The notes under the pieces: model-generated
The model's database searches: none
Seen by the model: the letters and a program-made list of their open reading frames with translations, nothing else
What the model was told of the DNA's origin: nothing
Assembly: GCF_002886045.1 (NCBI RefSeq)
Contig: NZ_CP025791.1
Location: 2,371,001-2,435,000 of the forward strand
Direction of reading: 5' to 3'
Source of the DNA: Flavivirga eckloniae
Lineage (GTDB): Bacteria > Bacteroidota > Bacteroidia > Flavobacteriales > Flavobacteriaceae
DNA length: 64,000 nt
Part shown: positions 1 to 8,723 of the stretch, piece by piece
How positions within the stretch are numbered: the stretch's first letter is position 1
How the letters are laid out: every line of letters begins with the position of its first letter
Program-made: the position numbers and the translations under genes

Positions 1-31
1 TAAAAGAAAAAGAAATCATGACGGTATAATT

Positions 32-78
32 AAAAAGCGACTTTTAGTTACTGTTCGTAGTCTAAATAGTCGCTTTTT
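32..78 (+). terminator. Rho-independent terminator of a gene left of the window
   Basis: An 11-bp perfect stem (AAAAAGCGACT at 32-42 with AGTCGCTTTTT at 68-78) ends in a T run. It lies just upstream of the first complete gene, so it most likely ends a plus-strand gene outside the window. Confidence 0.7.
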
Positions 79-111
79 CCGTAAATCTTTTAGTCTCTCT
101 CAACCCTTTAA

Positions 112-1383
112 ATGATAAAACACTTTACGCTAACTCTTTGTTTTATTTGTGCCACATATGCGCAAGCACAGAATTCATTAGAAACTATTTTAACCCCCGC
201 TAAAGATTCCATTAAAAAAAGGGAATTCATAAAACATCTTGGTAACGGGTATCTCCCCACCAGATATTTCAATTTCGATTTAAGATATTTAATAAAATAC
301 AACCAATACGAGGGTATAAGAACAGGTATTGGTGGTGTTACTAACGATGCTTTCTCAGAAAAATACCGCATAAACAGTTATGGTGTTTATGGCTTTAGGG
401 ATCATCGTTTTAAATACTCTATTGGAGGTGGTTTTCGATTGGCTAAAAAAACGAACACCTGGGTCAATCTTTCTTACACCAACGACTTAAAAGAAACAGG
501 AAGCACCAAATTTTTAACAGATGGTAGGTTCTTTCAATTTTTTGAACCTCGTTTATTAAACATCGACCTATTTCATAAGCATATTACCAAGTCTTTAAAT
601 GTAGAACACGAGTTTAATCCTAAATTATTAGCTGAAGCCGAGTTTGCTGTTAGCAATATAGACCCTACTTATAACTATCAATACATTTTAGATAACAACC
701 CTATAAGCTCTTTTCATTTAAGTACCGCACAGCTATCGTTACAATGGAATCCTTTTAGCAAGTTTGAAATATCGGAGAAGACATACAAGGAAACTAAAAA
801 AGGGTATCCACAGTTTACGCTCCAATACACCAAAAGCATTAAAAATGTTTTTAAAAGTGATTTTAACTTTTCTAAATTAGATTTTCGAACGATTTATAGA
901 ATAGGCAGTGTAAAGGACGGAATGTCTGAAATAACCTTAGTTTCCGGAATAGCAAATGGCAATACGCCTCTAACTCATTTATACCACGCTTATCCTAATA
1001 ATATTACTAAAGAAACCGTCATGCAACGTTTTTCAGTAGCTGGACTAAACAGCTTTGAAACCATGTATTTTAATGAGTTCTTTTCAGATAAGTTTACTAC
1101 AGTTCAACTAAAACATTATTTGAAGCCATTTAATATTTCACAAAAATATAAACCACAGATTGTTTTAATTTCCCGATATGCAGTAGGTGACATGAAAGAT
1201 CCAGAACTACACCAAGACGTAACATTTGGCTCTTTAAGAAAGGGGTATACGGAATCCGGGTTCGAAATCAACAAATTTCTTTTTGGCTTTGGCTTAAGCT
1301 TTACGTATCGCTATGGTGCTTATCACTTACCAGAAATTAGCGATAACATTGCTGTTAAGTTTACATTTAATGTATCTCTGTAA
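112..1383 (+). CDS. DUF5686-like outer-membrane beta-barrel protein, short form
   Basis: The 423-aa product has a Sec signal peptide (hydrophobic stretch ending AQAQ at about residue 20). The remainder is rich in alternating aromatic and polar residues, as expected for beta strands. The C-terminal 40 residues (FGFGLSFTYRYGAY ... DNIAVKFTF) match the end of the DUF5686 family common in Bacteroidota. Full-length members are usually around 800 aa and begin with a CarboxypepD_reg-like domain, which is absent here, so this is a barrel-only form or an N-terminally trimmed relative with a new signal peptide. The function is not known; an outer-membrane role is inferred. A decayed second copy of the same C-terminus lies at 12424-12561. 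It stands alone, between a terminator upstream and a convergent short ORF downstream. Confidence 0.75.
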   Translation: MIKHFTLTLCFICATYAQAQNSLETILTPAKDSIKKREFIKHLGNGYLPTRYFNFDLRYLIKYNQYEGIRTGIGGVTNDAFSEKYRINSYGVYGFRDHRFKYSIGGGFRLAKKTNTWVNLSYTNDLKETGSTKFLTDGRFFQFFEPRLLNIDLFHKHITKSLNVEHEFNPKLLAEAEFAVSNIDPTYNYQYILDNNPISSFHLSTAQLSLQWNPFSKFEISEKTYKETKKGYPQFTLQYTKSIKNVFKSDFNFSKLDFRTIYRIGSVKDGMSEITLVSGIANGNTPLTHLYHAYPNNITKETVMQRFSVAGLNSFETMYFNEFFSDKFTTVQLKHYLKPFNISQKYKPQIVLISRYAVGDMKDPELHQDVTFGSLRKGYTESGFEINKFLFGFGLSFTYRYGAYHLPEISDNIAVKFTFNVSL

Positions 1384-1386
1384 ATA

Positions 1387-1620
1387 TTAAAGCACCTTTA
1401 TTTTGATTAAATAGTGCAACTCATTTCCAAGCAAGTAAGGAATTTTAATTTCTGTATTTTCATCTAAGTTAAACCTAACATTAGTAGGGTAATTTACTTC
1501 TACAGGTTCTCTCAACATCATACACTGATTCCATTTTTTAAATGAATTCGGAACGGTTTTTATAATTGGGCGATTACCATCTAGGTGATTTCCTAACGTA
1601 TTAACCTTGAAATATCTCAT
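1387..1620 (-). CDS. Small hypothetical protein, possibly a gene remnant
   Basis: A 77-codon frame starts at ATG 1620; the open frame extends to 1686 but ATG 1620 is the last plausible start. Its stop is 3 bp from the stop of the convergent DUF5686-like gene. The composition (KVNTLGNHLDG, EVNYPTNVRFNLD) looks like real protein, but I recognise no family and there is no signal peptide or membrane segment. It could be the tail of a lost larger gene or a leftover downstream gene of the RHS locus, which is read in the same direction. It may also be chance. Confidence 0.3.
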   Translation of the reverse strand: MRYFKVNTLGNHLDGNRPIIKTVPNSFKKWNQCMMLREPVEVNYPTNVRFNLDENTEIKIPYLLGNELHYLIKIKVL

Positions 1621-1686
1621 GGGGCTTTTAATTAATATGGTTATAAAAACAGGGTTTATTTTGAGGTAAAATTCAAGGTATAACAA

Positions 1687-2054
1687 TATTTCTGATGAAG
1701 CTTGTACTGAGCAAAGTCGAAGTACCTAATCGACATTTTGTTCCTAATTTAATGGTAAAAGGACCAGTATAAATGGGATTAAACTAAAGACCAAATCCTA
1801 TTTCTAAAATGTGGTCTTTACCTTTTATTCCCTGCTGTAACGTTTCGGATTACAATCCCTTAATTCAAAGTAATTTTTCTTGTTTTTTTATCTTACCGCC
1901 ACTAAACGCAGTTTAGCGGGAGCGGGGTATTTAAATCTTCAATTAATAAAATAATAACACTCTCATTTTTCAACTCCAAAACCATTATTTCTATTACTCA
2001 ACAATAACACAAATAACCAAAATCACATCAAAAATATAGAGTACATAAATCAAA
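1687..2054. repeat. Gene-free stretch with two fragments of interspersed repeats
   Basis: No convincing gene is seen. At 1691-1735 there is a piece with GAGCAAAGTCGAAGT, a variant of the GAGCGTAGTCGA repeat found elsewhere in the window. At 1896-1926 an inverted repeat pairs the ACTAAAC and GTTTAGCGGG arms. The rest is AT-rich and has no clear structure. Confidence 0.45.
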
Positions 2055-2080
2055 ACAGGTATACTTTATAGTACACCTGT
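2055..2080 (-). terminator. Terminator of RHS locus A
   Basis: A 10-bp stem with one mismatch (ACAGGTATAC at 2055-2064, GTACACCTGT at 2071-2080) has a 6-nt loop. On the minus strand it is followed by TTTTG. It lies about 70 bp beyond the stop of the last gene of locus A. Confidence 0.6.
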
Positions 2081-2148
2081 TGTTTTAATAAGTTTAAATT
2101 ATTTTTAATTGATTACTTATGACTTAAAAGTATATGTTACTCTAACCA

Positions 2149-2625
2149 CTAATTTGAGTTAGTACCACCCAATAAACCTTTTGGGATATCTACATCATTC
2201 TTTTTTGCATATGAAATTATATCCTCTTCGTAATTTAAGCTGTATCCATCAATTAACCCATCTAAAAGTTCTTCTAAGGTATCTTTAAATAAATCAGCTG
2301 GATACTTTTCTAGATAAGAGAATAGTACCATAAAAGCTTTTTCATGTTCATCCAAATCAAAATATGATAAATACAATAAAAGGTTTGCTAATTCAACTTT
2401 TGGATTATTAGCAACTACTTTAAATGAATAATCTATGGACCTTTCATATAGTTTTAGTTTATAATAATTTCCAGCTAGTAAAAGCATAACACCATTAATT
2501 TTTTTATAATTAGGATAATTAGATATAACTTTTTCTAATACATCTATTGACTGTTGAAATTTATCTTCGTTTTTAAGTTCTATTCCTTGCTGGACAATTT
2601 CATCAATATAACTGTTTGTTTTCAT
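2149..2625 (-). CDS. Small TPR-like protein downstream of the RHS protein; candidate immunity protein
   Basis: The product is a 158-aa helical protein with tetratricopeptide character: repeated helix pairs with A/Y/L spacing and the segment FQQSIDVLEKVISNYPNY followed by YERSIDYSFKVVANNP. It has no signal peptide, so a cytoplasmic location is likely. I chose ATG 2625, 14 nt after the RHS stop; a TTG at 2643 that overlaps that stop would add six residues. It is the last gene of locus A and directly follows the variable C-terminal tip. In polymorphic toxin loci that position is usually held by the immunity gene. That role is inferred from position only; a chaperone or adaptor is also possible. 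Confidence 0.7.
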   Translation of the reverse strand: MKTNSYIDEIVQQGIELKNEDKFQQSIDVLEKVISNYPNYKKINGVMLLLAGNYYKLKLYERSIDYSFKVVANNPKVELANLLLYLSYFDLDEHEKAFMVLFSYLEKYPADLFKDTLEELLDGLIDGYSLNYEEDIISYAKKNDVDIPKGLLGGTNSN

Positions 2626-2639
2626 AACTGCTTTTATAA

Positions 2640-5600
2640 TCAAATATCACCTAGATTCTCTAAATCAATTCTTTTTAATTGGTGATCAACTCTCTGCTCT
2701 GATTTCTTTTTGCTTTGAATTCTATTTTGTTTTTCACCTTTAACCTGTTTCTTTGCTGATTGTTGTGCTTTTTCTATTCCTTCATCCTGATTCAATGCTG
2801 CTTCTAAACCACTTGCGGTTTCAGCCCTTTCCTTAGCTGTTTTTGAAGTCTCAGAAGATGTTTCTGCTTCAGCTGAACTTTCTTTAGTACTACTTTCTGT
2901 CTGAGTTGACGATGTATCTTCTGTATTTAAAGAATTATAAAAATTTGCAAAAATATTCCAGCCATCTGCTAAAGTTTGTCCAATAGCAATGCCTAAACCT
3001 GCAGATGCAAGAACTCCTCCAGCTGTAACATCACCTGGACCAGGCTCAGGTCCATCAATCAATACCAAAGTCGTAACTATAGGCATTATTGCGTTCATTG
3101 TACCTTTAGCATCTATCTGGACATCATTTGGCAACCTATCCCCTCTAACTTTTACTGGCTCACGAGTTATAACATCTCCTCCTTCATCTTCTTTATTAAT
3201 GGTTATTCCTTCTAAGCCCTCTAGCTCAATTTTCCAAATAGGATTATTATGAGCAAATTGATAAGTAGATATTGACATATACTCACTCGATACAGGGTCT
3301 ACACCAAAGAATCTCCCAATCTCAGGCATATAGTTTCTATACCTAAACGTCAACCAGCCTAAACCTAACTCTGTTTGTTCTTCCTGCCCTAAGTAATTCC
3401 AGTTTCTTGCAATATTAGTATTAGTAACATTATCATTATACCCTTTATGTTTTAAACCAAAAGGATAATAATTATTTTCCTCCAGTATTTCAACAGTCAT
3501 AGGATCGTTAACTTTACGAATACTTACATCGTCAAACCAAACACTACCAGCATAGTCGTTATCAATCCTTAAGTTTAGTTGAGTAATATTAGCTGGCACA
3601 CTTACTCGTTTCTCAAGATATACCCATTTACCTTTAGTATGTGTTCTTTGATAGTCTATTAATGTATAATAACTTGTTTCTCCTGGTTCGTTCATAAATA
3701 AAAATATATCTGCCTGGTTTTCTGGTATATTTTCAAGGTAAACCCACCCAGAATAAATATAATCTGTGGTTACCGAATTATTTATAGTTATCCAGTCATT
3801 ACTGTGCGCTACATTTTCCCAATGGGAGTGTGGATCCAACCTTGCGGCATAATTCCCTTGAAGCTTAAAATTACTATCAAACTCATCTACATCCCATCCC
3901 CAAGTATGCCCTGTACCATCCCAACCAGAAGCACTTTCGAAACCATCAAAGAATATTTGTGTTGTACTACCAGTTATATTACCATCATTGTTGCTGTCCT
4001 TATAACTCAACCTAATATTACCCAAATGATCTTTATATTGGTATACATAGTCGAAACCTTGAGGTAAATCATTTTCGTTCTTTGGCTCCACATAACCCTC
4101 AGGGTGGTTAAAGAATTTCAGGACCTCTGAATTCAACTGACCTTGATAGGTATAGTTTCCAGAATAAAGGGTAATAACTGGCTCGTCTCCTTCATCTACT
4201 GTCCACTTACGCAACTTTACCCCGTTAGCGTCATAGACATAATGTACGGCAGTTTCATCGTGCCTGTCAAAAATAATATCGGTGGGTAAGTTCAAATGGT
4301 TATAGCTAATAGAAATAATATCTTTATTCTCGTCTTTTGTCATGTTGCCATTGTCATCGTAAGTATAATCATCTGCACTATCCACAGTAGTATTTACTGC
4401 ATCGTCTTTAAACCCAAATTCGTCTACTGTAGCAGCGTCTGCCACTTTCAACAGTTTATTTCCACCATTATAAGTATAGGTTAAGTCATCCATCAGGGCA
4501 AAAGTAGTTGCGTTGGCATTCCTATGCCCCTTTCTTTTTAAATGCATGATGTTTCCGTTCTTATCATAATCGATAAGTGAAAGGTTATAATTATCTGTAT
4601 TGTCCGTCGCATTTGTAATCCGGTTAAGTGCATCATAAATATAAGAATATTTATTGGCAACAGGGTTGCTGGTATTATTAACACTTGTAGATTTCCAAAG
4701 TGTTTGACTAATATTGCCGTTATACAATACTGTTCCACCAGTACTAGGCGTATTGTAATTTATTTGAAAGCCAAACGCATCATTTGCATCCAATGTAATG
4801 GCAGAATTACTACCACCCGTATTATTAATTCCTTTTAACCACCCCCTCACATTATAAGTATAGTCTACATCTTGTAACCTGACCGTATTAGTAGATTTAC
4901 CGCCAACTCCCTTCGATTTTAAAAGCCCAAGATTGTCATAAGTATTGTCCACTATGGTTTCCTGAATAAGATCGTTAATCGTTTGCTTTTGTTCTAACAA
5001 TCTACCCTCATGGTCATATTCGAAAACATCTACATTTGTAATGGGTATTTGTCCAGTTTTTAAATGAGTGGAAGTGGTCTTATCTATTTTACCTGCAAAA
5101 TCCAATTTGCTCGAAACAATATCTGTAGTGCCTAAATAACTGTTCTTACTTGCTACATAGATTGGACGTGCCTTTACATCGTAACCAGTAACCGAGGTAA
5201 TCCATTGGGTTGTTGTTAATACCTTCACCCTAGTTCCTGTTGCCAGACCTTTGGTTAACATATTGTTTGTGCCGTTATGATTAATTATGGTTTGTTCTTC
5301 AGCTTTATCGGGCAGGATCAAAGCATCTTTGTTAAAGTAGTAGTTATCGTAATAGTTAATGGTATACAAGTCAATGGCTGCATTAGGGAAGTTCGAATTG
5401 GTGTAATAGGATCCACTATAACCCGTTCCTGAAGACACCTTAGTTTCATATAGCTCGGTATCCAGATTGTTTTCGGAATTAAAATGGGATTGCATGTCGG
5501 GACGTGTTATTTTGTCGGTATTTGTATGCAATCCAGTATAAACGACTCTACCAAAAATATCGTACTTAGTAAACAACCACTGCTTTTGGGCTCTTAAATT

Positions 5601-8600
5601 GGCATCTTGAGTTAAAACAGGTCTATCCAACTTATCGTATATAATATATTCTTTATCCTTTCCCGGAATTTTCTTTTCAACCAATCTATTTCTATCATCA
5701 TAGGTATATTGATAACACAATTCTAATAGTTCGATGGCAGATACGCCATTGGAAGTATCAACTTTTGGAGGAATAACAAATGAAAGATTACCATAGTAAT
5801 CGTATACATAGTAGGTGTCGTGGGCGGTTGACACACCTTCTATATCAGCATAGGTGCGTTTTAAAACAACCTGTCCTTGCTTGTTTTTAAACTCTTCGGT
5901 AGTGTGGTTTTTCGATAGTGTTCCGTCATGATTTTCATCCTTGGTAATGGTTTTATAGAGTTTATTAGCTGCATAAAAAGTAGTCCCTCCTAATAATGTA
6001 GGTGTATAAGTATGTATTCCACCACTACTTGAAGGCGTTAATGAAACATTATAAAACCTTACTTCATTTGCATCATTAGTATTATAGACAAACTCTATTT
6101 CGTTGTTACCACCCAGTTTCCAATCCTTGCCTGGAGCTGCTTGTTTTAAAACACGACTTAATGGAGAATCTTCAAGTTCTTTTTGAGAATATGCATTGAT
6201 ATCGGCCAGGATCATATCAGTAAAATCATCACCATAGTTGTCCTTATAATACTGTTTAGTCGCTACAGACTTATCTCCTCTGTAAGAGCCAACACTTCCC
6301 GATACTTCACGATAAGGTAACCACTCTTTATCCTGTCTACCAAAAGCATCGTAATCGATATGGGTAACGATGTCCTTTTTATCTGGAGACGCCTTAATGC
6401 CAATACTTTGCATTGGTCTGCCCAAACCGTCAAAATAGGTTACACTTTCTGTAAAATCTGATTCTTCATCTATTTCTGAGGCATTGTCCATACGATCTTG
6501 ATACACTCTGGTATAAACATAATTCTCATTGCTCGATAATGATGTTGGTATATGGCTACAGCCACTATGAGGTCCTGCTACGTTAGGGCATTGATCTGTA
6601 TTATTCGAGACATATCCGGCAGGTTTTGTACAAGCCGACTGAGTTACAGACGGATCTCCAAAGCCATCGCCATCACTATCTGCATACCAGATTGAAAGTT
6701 GTGTTATTGTATAGTTTACTGTTCTGGAGGAGCTCCAACATCCGGATGTGTTGTTCCTGGCCCTTAAATAGTATACCGTACCACTGGTACGGCTAAGCGA
6801 AATGCTCGAATTGGACGTGCTGGTTCCTGAAGCACTGCTCTGCCAGTACCAGGTTATCCCACTGGGCGAACTGCCCTTGGTTAATACCGTATTGCCACAG
6901 TTGTTGGTCACTGTAGGAGCACTCGGTATTCCGGGTACTGTATTGACAGTATAATTTATTGTTCTTGAAGAACTCCAACATCCCGTTGTATTGTTCCTGG
7001 CCCTTAAATAGTATACCGTACCACTGGTACGGCTAAGCGAAATGCTCGAATTGGACGTGCTGGTTCCTGAAGCACTGCTCTGCCAGTACCAGGTTATCCC
7101 ACTGGGCGAACTGCCTTTGGTTAATACCGTATTGCCACAGTTGTTGGTCACTATAGGAGCACTCGGTATTCCGGGTACTGTATTGACAGTATAATTTATT
7201 GTTCTTGAAGAACTCCAACATCCCGTTGTATTGTTCCTGGCCCTTAAGTAGTATACCGTACCACTGGTACGACTAAGCGACGTACTCGAATTGGACGTGC
7301 TGGTTCCTAAAGCACTGCTCTGCCAGTACCAGGTTATCCCACTGGGCGAACTGCCCTTGGTTAATACCGTATTGCCACAGTTGTTGGTCACTATAGGAGC
7401 ACTCGGTATTCCGGGTACTGTATTGACAGTATAATTTATTGTTCTTGAAGAACTCCAACATCCCGTTGTATTGTTCCTGGCCCTTAAATAGTATACCGTA
7501 CCACTGGTACGGCTAAGCGAAATGCTCGAATTGGACGTGCTGGTTCCTGAAGCACTGCTCTGCCAGTACCAGGTTATCCCACTGGGCGAACTGCCCTTGG
7601 TTAATACCGTATTGCCACAGTTGTTGGTCACTGTAGGAGCACTCGGTATTCCGGGTACTGTATTGACAGTATAATTTATTGTTCTTGAAGAACTCCAACA
7701 TCCCGTTGTATTGTTCCTGGCCCTTAAATAGTATACCGTACCACTGGTACGACTAAGCGACGTACTCGAATTGGACGTGCTGGTTCCTGAAACACTGCTC
7801 TGCCAGTACCAGGTTATCCCACTGGGCGAACTGCCCTTAGTTAATACCGTATTGCCACAGTTGTTGGTCACTGTAGGAGCACTGGGTATTCCAGGTACTA
7901 TATTGACAGTATAATTTATTGTTCTTGAAGAACTCCAACATCCCGTTGTATTATTCCTGGCCCTTAAGTAGTATACCGTACCACTGGTACGACTAAGCGA
8001 AGTGTTCGAATTGGACGTACTGGTTCCTGAAGCACTACTCTGCCAGTACCAGGTTATCCCACTGGGCGAACTCCCCTTGGTTAATACTGTATTGCCACAG
8101 TTATTGGTCACTATAGGAACACTGGGTATTCCAGGTACTGTATTGACAGTATAGTTTACACTACTGGAACCAGAACTCCATATATTTGCTGTATTTCTGG
8201 CCCTTAAATAATATTTTGTACCACTGGTTACTGTTAGGGTAATTCCAGAATAGGATATACTCGTCCCCGTAGGGCTGGTTTGCCAAAACCAAGCAACTCC
8301 TTCAGGAGGATTGCCCCTAGCTAGTACGGTATTACCACAATTAGTACTTTGTATAGTTGGTGGGCTCGGAGTGTCTGGTTGCGGGAGGTTAACAGTTACC
8401 ACCAAACTCAAAAGCTCAGGTTGCCCAGAAACCGTTGCGAACGCAGCGATAGTCGCCGTGTTACCAGGACCAGCTCCTGTCCATTCAACGGTTATAGAGC
8501 CTGGGGTAGAAGATAATGTTGTATAGTACGTACTACTGGCCCAGTTTACGTTACTCGCTGGCCCGTTTATATTATAAGTGCTAACATCTCCGATATTAAC

Positions 8601-8711
8601 ACTTGTGGGACCAAACAGTGTGGTTTGGGAATATAATTTAAATCCTGCTAATAGAATAAATAGCATTCCATAAAAAAGAGAGCTTAATTTGTATTGAAAA
8701 TTATTATGCAT
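2640..8711 (-). CDS. Giant secreted RHS/YD-repeat protein with Ig-like repeats (locus A)
   Basis: The 2023-aa product has a signal peptide (to about residue 29), a PKD/Ig-like region (about 30-110), and one divergent plus six near-identical 80-aa Ig-like repeats (about 110-670; each with NNCGNTVLTKGSSPSG and YYLRARNN). A thrombospondin-3-like Asp-rich piece follows (WYADSDGDGFGDP, about 673-715), then a DUF6443-type start of the RHS region (VTYFDGLGRPMQSIG), YD repeats, and an RHS-associated core ending near IGRFFGVDP (about 1800). A jelly-roll-like insert of about 155 aa splits the core (about 1585-1735). The last 190 aa differ entirely from the paralogue in locus B and include a hydrophobic patch, then a Ser/Glu/Lys-rich tail. 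RHS shells enclose C-terminal toxin domains in known systems; toxicity here is inferred. The gene starts 12 nt after the upstream YD gene. Confidence 0.85.
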   Translation of the reverse strand: MHNNFQYKLSSLFYGMLFILLAGFKLYSQTTLFGPTSVNIGDVSTYNINGPASNVNWASSTYYTTLSSTPGSITVEWTGAGPGNTATIAAFATVSGQPELLSLVVTVNLPQPDTPSPPTIQSTNCGNTVLARGNPPEGVAWFWQTSPTGTSISYSGITLTVTSGTKYYLRARNTANIWSSGSSSVNYTVNTVPGIPSVPIVTNNCGNTVLTKGSSPSGITWYWQSSASGTSTSNSNTSLSRTSGTVYYLRARNNTTGCWSSSRTINYTVNIVPGIPSAPTVTNNCGNTVLTKGSSPSGITWYWQSSVSGTSTSNSSTSLSRTSGTVYYLRARNNTTGCWSSSRTINYTVNTVPGIPSAPTVTNNCGNTVLTKGSSPSGITWYWQSSASGTSTSNSSISLSRTSGTVYYLRARNNTTGCWSSSRTINYTVNTVPGIPSAPIVTNNCGNTVLTKGSSPSGITWYWQSSALGTSTSNSSTSLSRTSGTVYYLRARNNTTGCWSSSRTINYTVNTVPGIPSAPIVTNNCGNTVLTKGSSPSGITWYWQSSASGTSTSNSSISLSRTSGTVYYLRARNNTTGCWSSSRTINYTVNTVPGIPSAPTVTNNCGNTVLTKGSSPSGITWYWQSSASGTSTSNSSISLSRTSGTVYYLRARNNTSGCWSSSRTVNYTITQLSIWYADSDGDGFGDPSVTQSACTKPAGYVSNNTDQCPNVAGPHSGCSHIPTSLSSNENYVYTRVYQDRMDNASEIDEESDFTESVTYFDGLGRPMQSIGIKASPDKKDIVTHIDYDAFGRQDKEWLPYREVSGSVGSYRGDKSVATKQYYKDNYGDDFTDMILADINAYSQKELEDSPLSRVLKQAAPGKDWKLGGNNEIEFVYNTNDANEVRFYNVSLTPSSSGGIHTYTPTLLGGTTFYAANKLYKTITKDENHDGTLSKNHTTEEFKNKQGQVVLKRTYADIEGVSTAHDTYYVYDYYGNLSFVIPPKVDTSNGVSAIELLELCYQYTYDDRNRLVEKKIPGKDKEYIIYDKLDRPVLTQDANLRAQKQWLFTKYDIFGRVVYTGLHTNTDKITRPDMQSHFNSENNLDTELYETKVSSGTGYSGSYYTNSNFPNAAIDLYTINYYDNYYFNKDALILPDKAEEQTIINHNGTNNMLTKGLATGTRVKVLTTTQWITSVTGYDVKARPIYVASKNSYLGTTDIVSSKLDFAGKIDKTTSTHLKTGQIPITNVDVFEYDHEGRLLEQKQTINDLIQETIVDNTYDNLGLLKSKGVGGKSTNTVRLQDVDYTYNVRGWLKGINNTGGSNSAITLDANDAFGFQINYNTPSTGGTVLYNGNISQTLWKSTSVNNTSNPVANKYSYIYDALNRITNATDNTDNYNLSLIDYDKNGNIMHLKRKGHRNANATTFALMDDLTYTYNGGNKLLKVADAATVDEFGFKDDAVNTTVDSADDYTYDDNGNMTKDENKDIISISYNHLNLPTDIIFDRHDETAVHYVYDANGVKLRKWTVDEGDEPVITLYSGNYTYQGQLNSEVLKFFNHPEGYVEPKNENDLPQGFDYVYQYKDHLGNIRLSYKDSNNDGNITGSTTQIFFDGFESASGWDGTGHTWGWDVDEFDSNFKLQGNYAARLDPHSHWENVAHSNDWITINNSVTTDYIYSGWVYLENIPENQADIFLFMNEPGETSYYTLIDYQRTHTKGKWVYLEKRVSVPANITQLNLRIDNDYAGSVWFDDVSIRKVNDPMTVEILEENNYYPFGLKHKGYNDNVTNTNIARNWNYLGQEEQTELGLGWLTFRYRNYMPEIGRFFGVDPVSSEYMSISTYQFAHNNPIWKIELEGLEGITINKEDEGGDVITREPVKVRGDRLPNDVQIDAKGTMNAIMPIVTTLVLIDGPEPGPGDVTAGGVLASAGLGIAIGQTLADGWNIFANFYNSLNTEDTSSTQTESSTKESSAEAETSSETSKTAKERAETASGLEAALNQDEGIEKAQQSAKKQVKGEKQNRIQSKKKSEQRVDHQLKRIDLENLGDI
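6708..8147 (-). repeat. Six tandem 240-bp coding repeats (Ig-like units)
   Basis: The period is exactly 240 bp (80 codons). The copies differ by only a few bases, and shared variants (for example the AATGCTC/CGTACTC alternatives, or GTAGGAGC/ATAGGAGC) occur in mixed combinations between units. This suggests recent expansion and unequal exchange. A seventh, clearly divergent unit lies just upstream in the coding direction (about 8150-8390). Confidence 0.95.
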
Positions 8712-8723
8712 GGGACTTATATA

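Noticed and set aside
4296-4484. Plus-strand frames inside the large RHS genes
   Set aside because: These and similar short frames are by-products of the long minus-strand coding sequences.
6708-8147. Regular 240-bp repeats as a CRISPR-like array
   Set aside because: The repeats are contiguous, in frame and code for 80-aa Ig-like units; there are no unique spacers and no cas genes.
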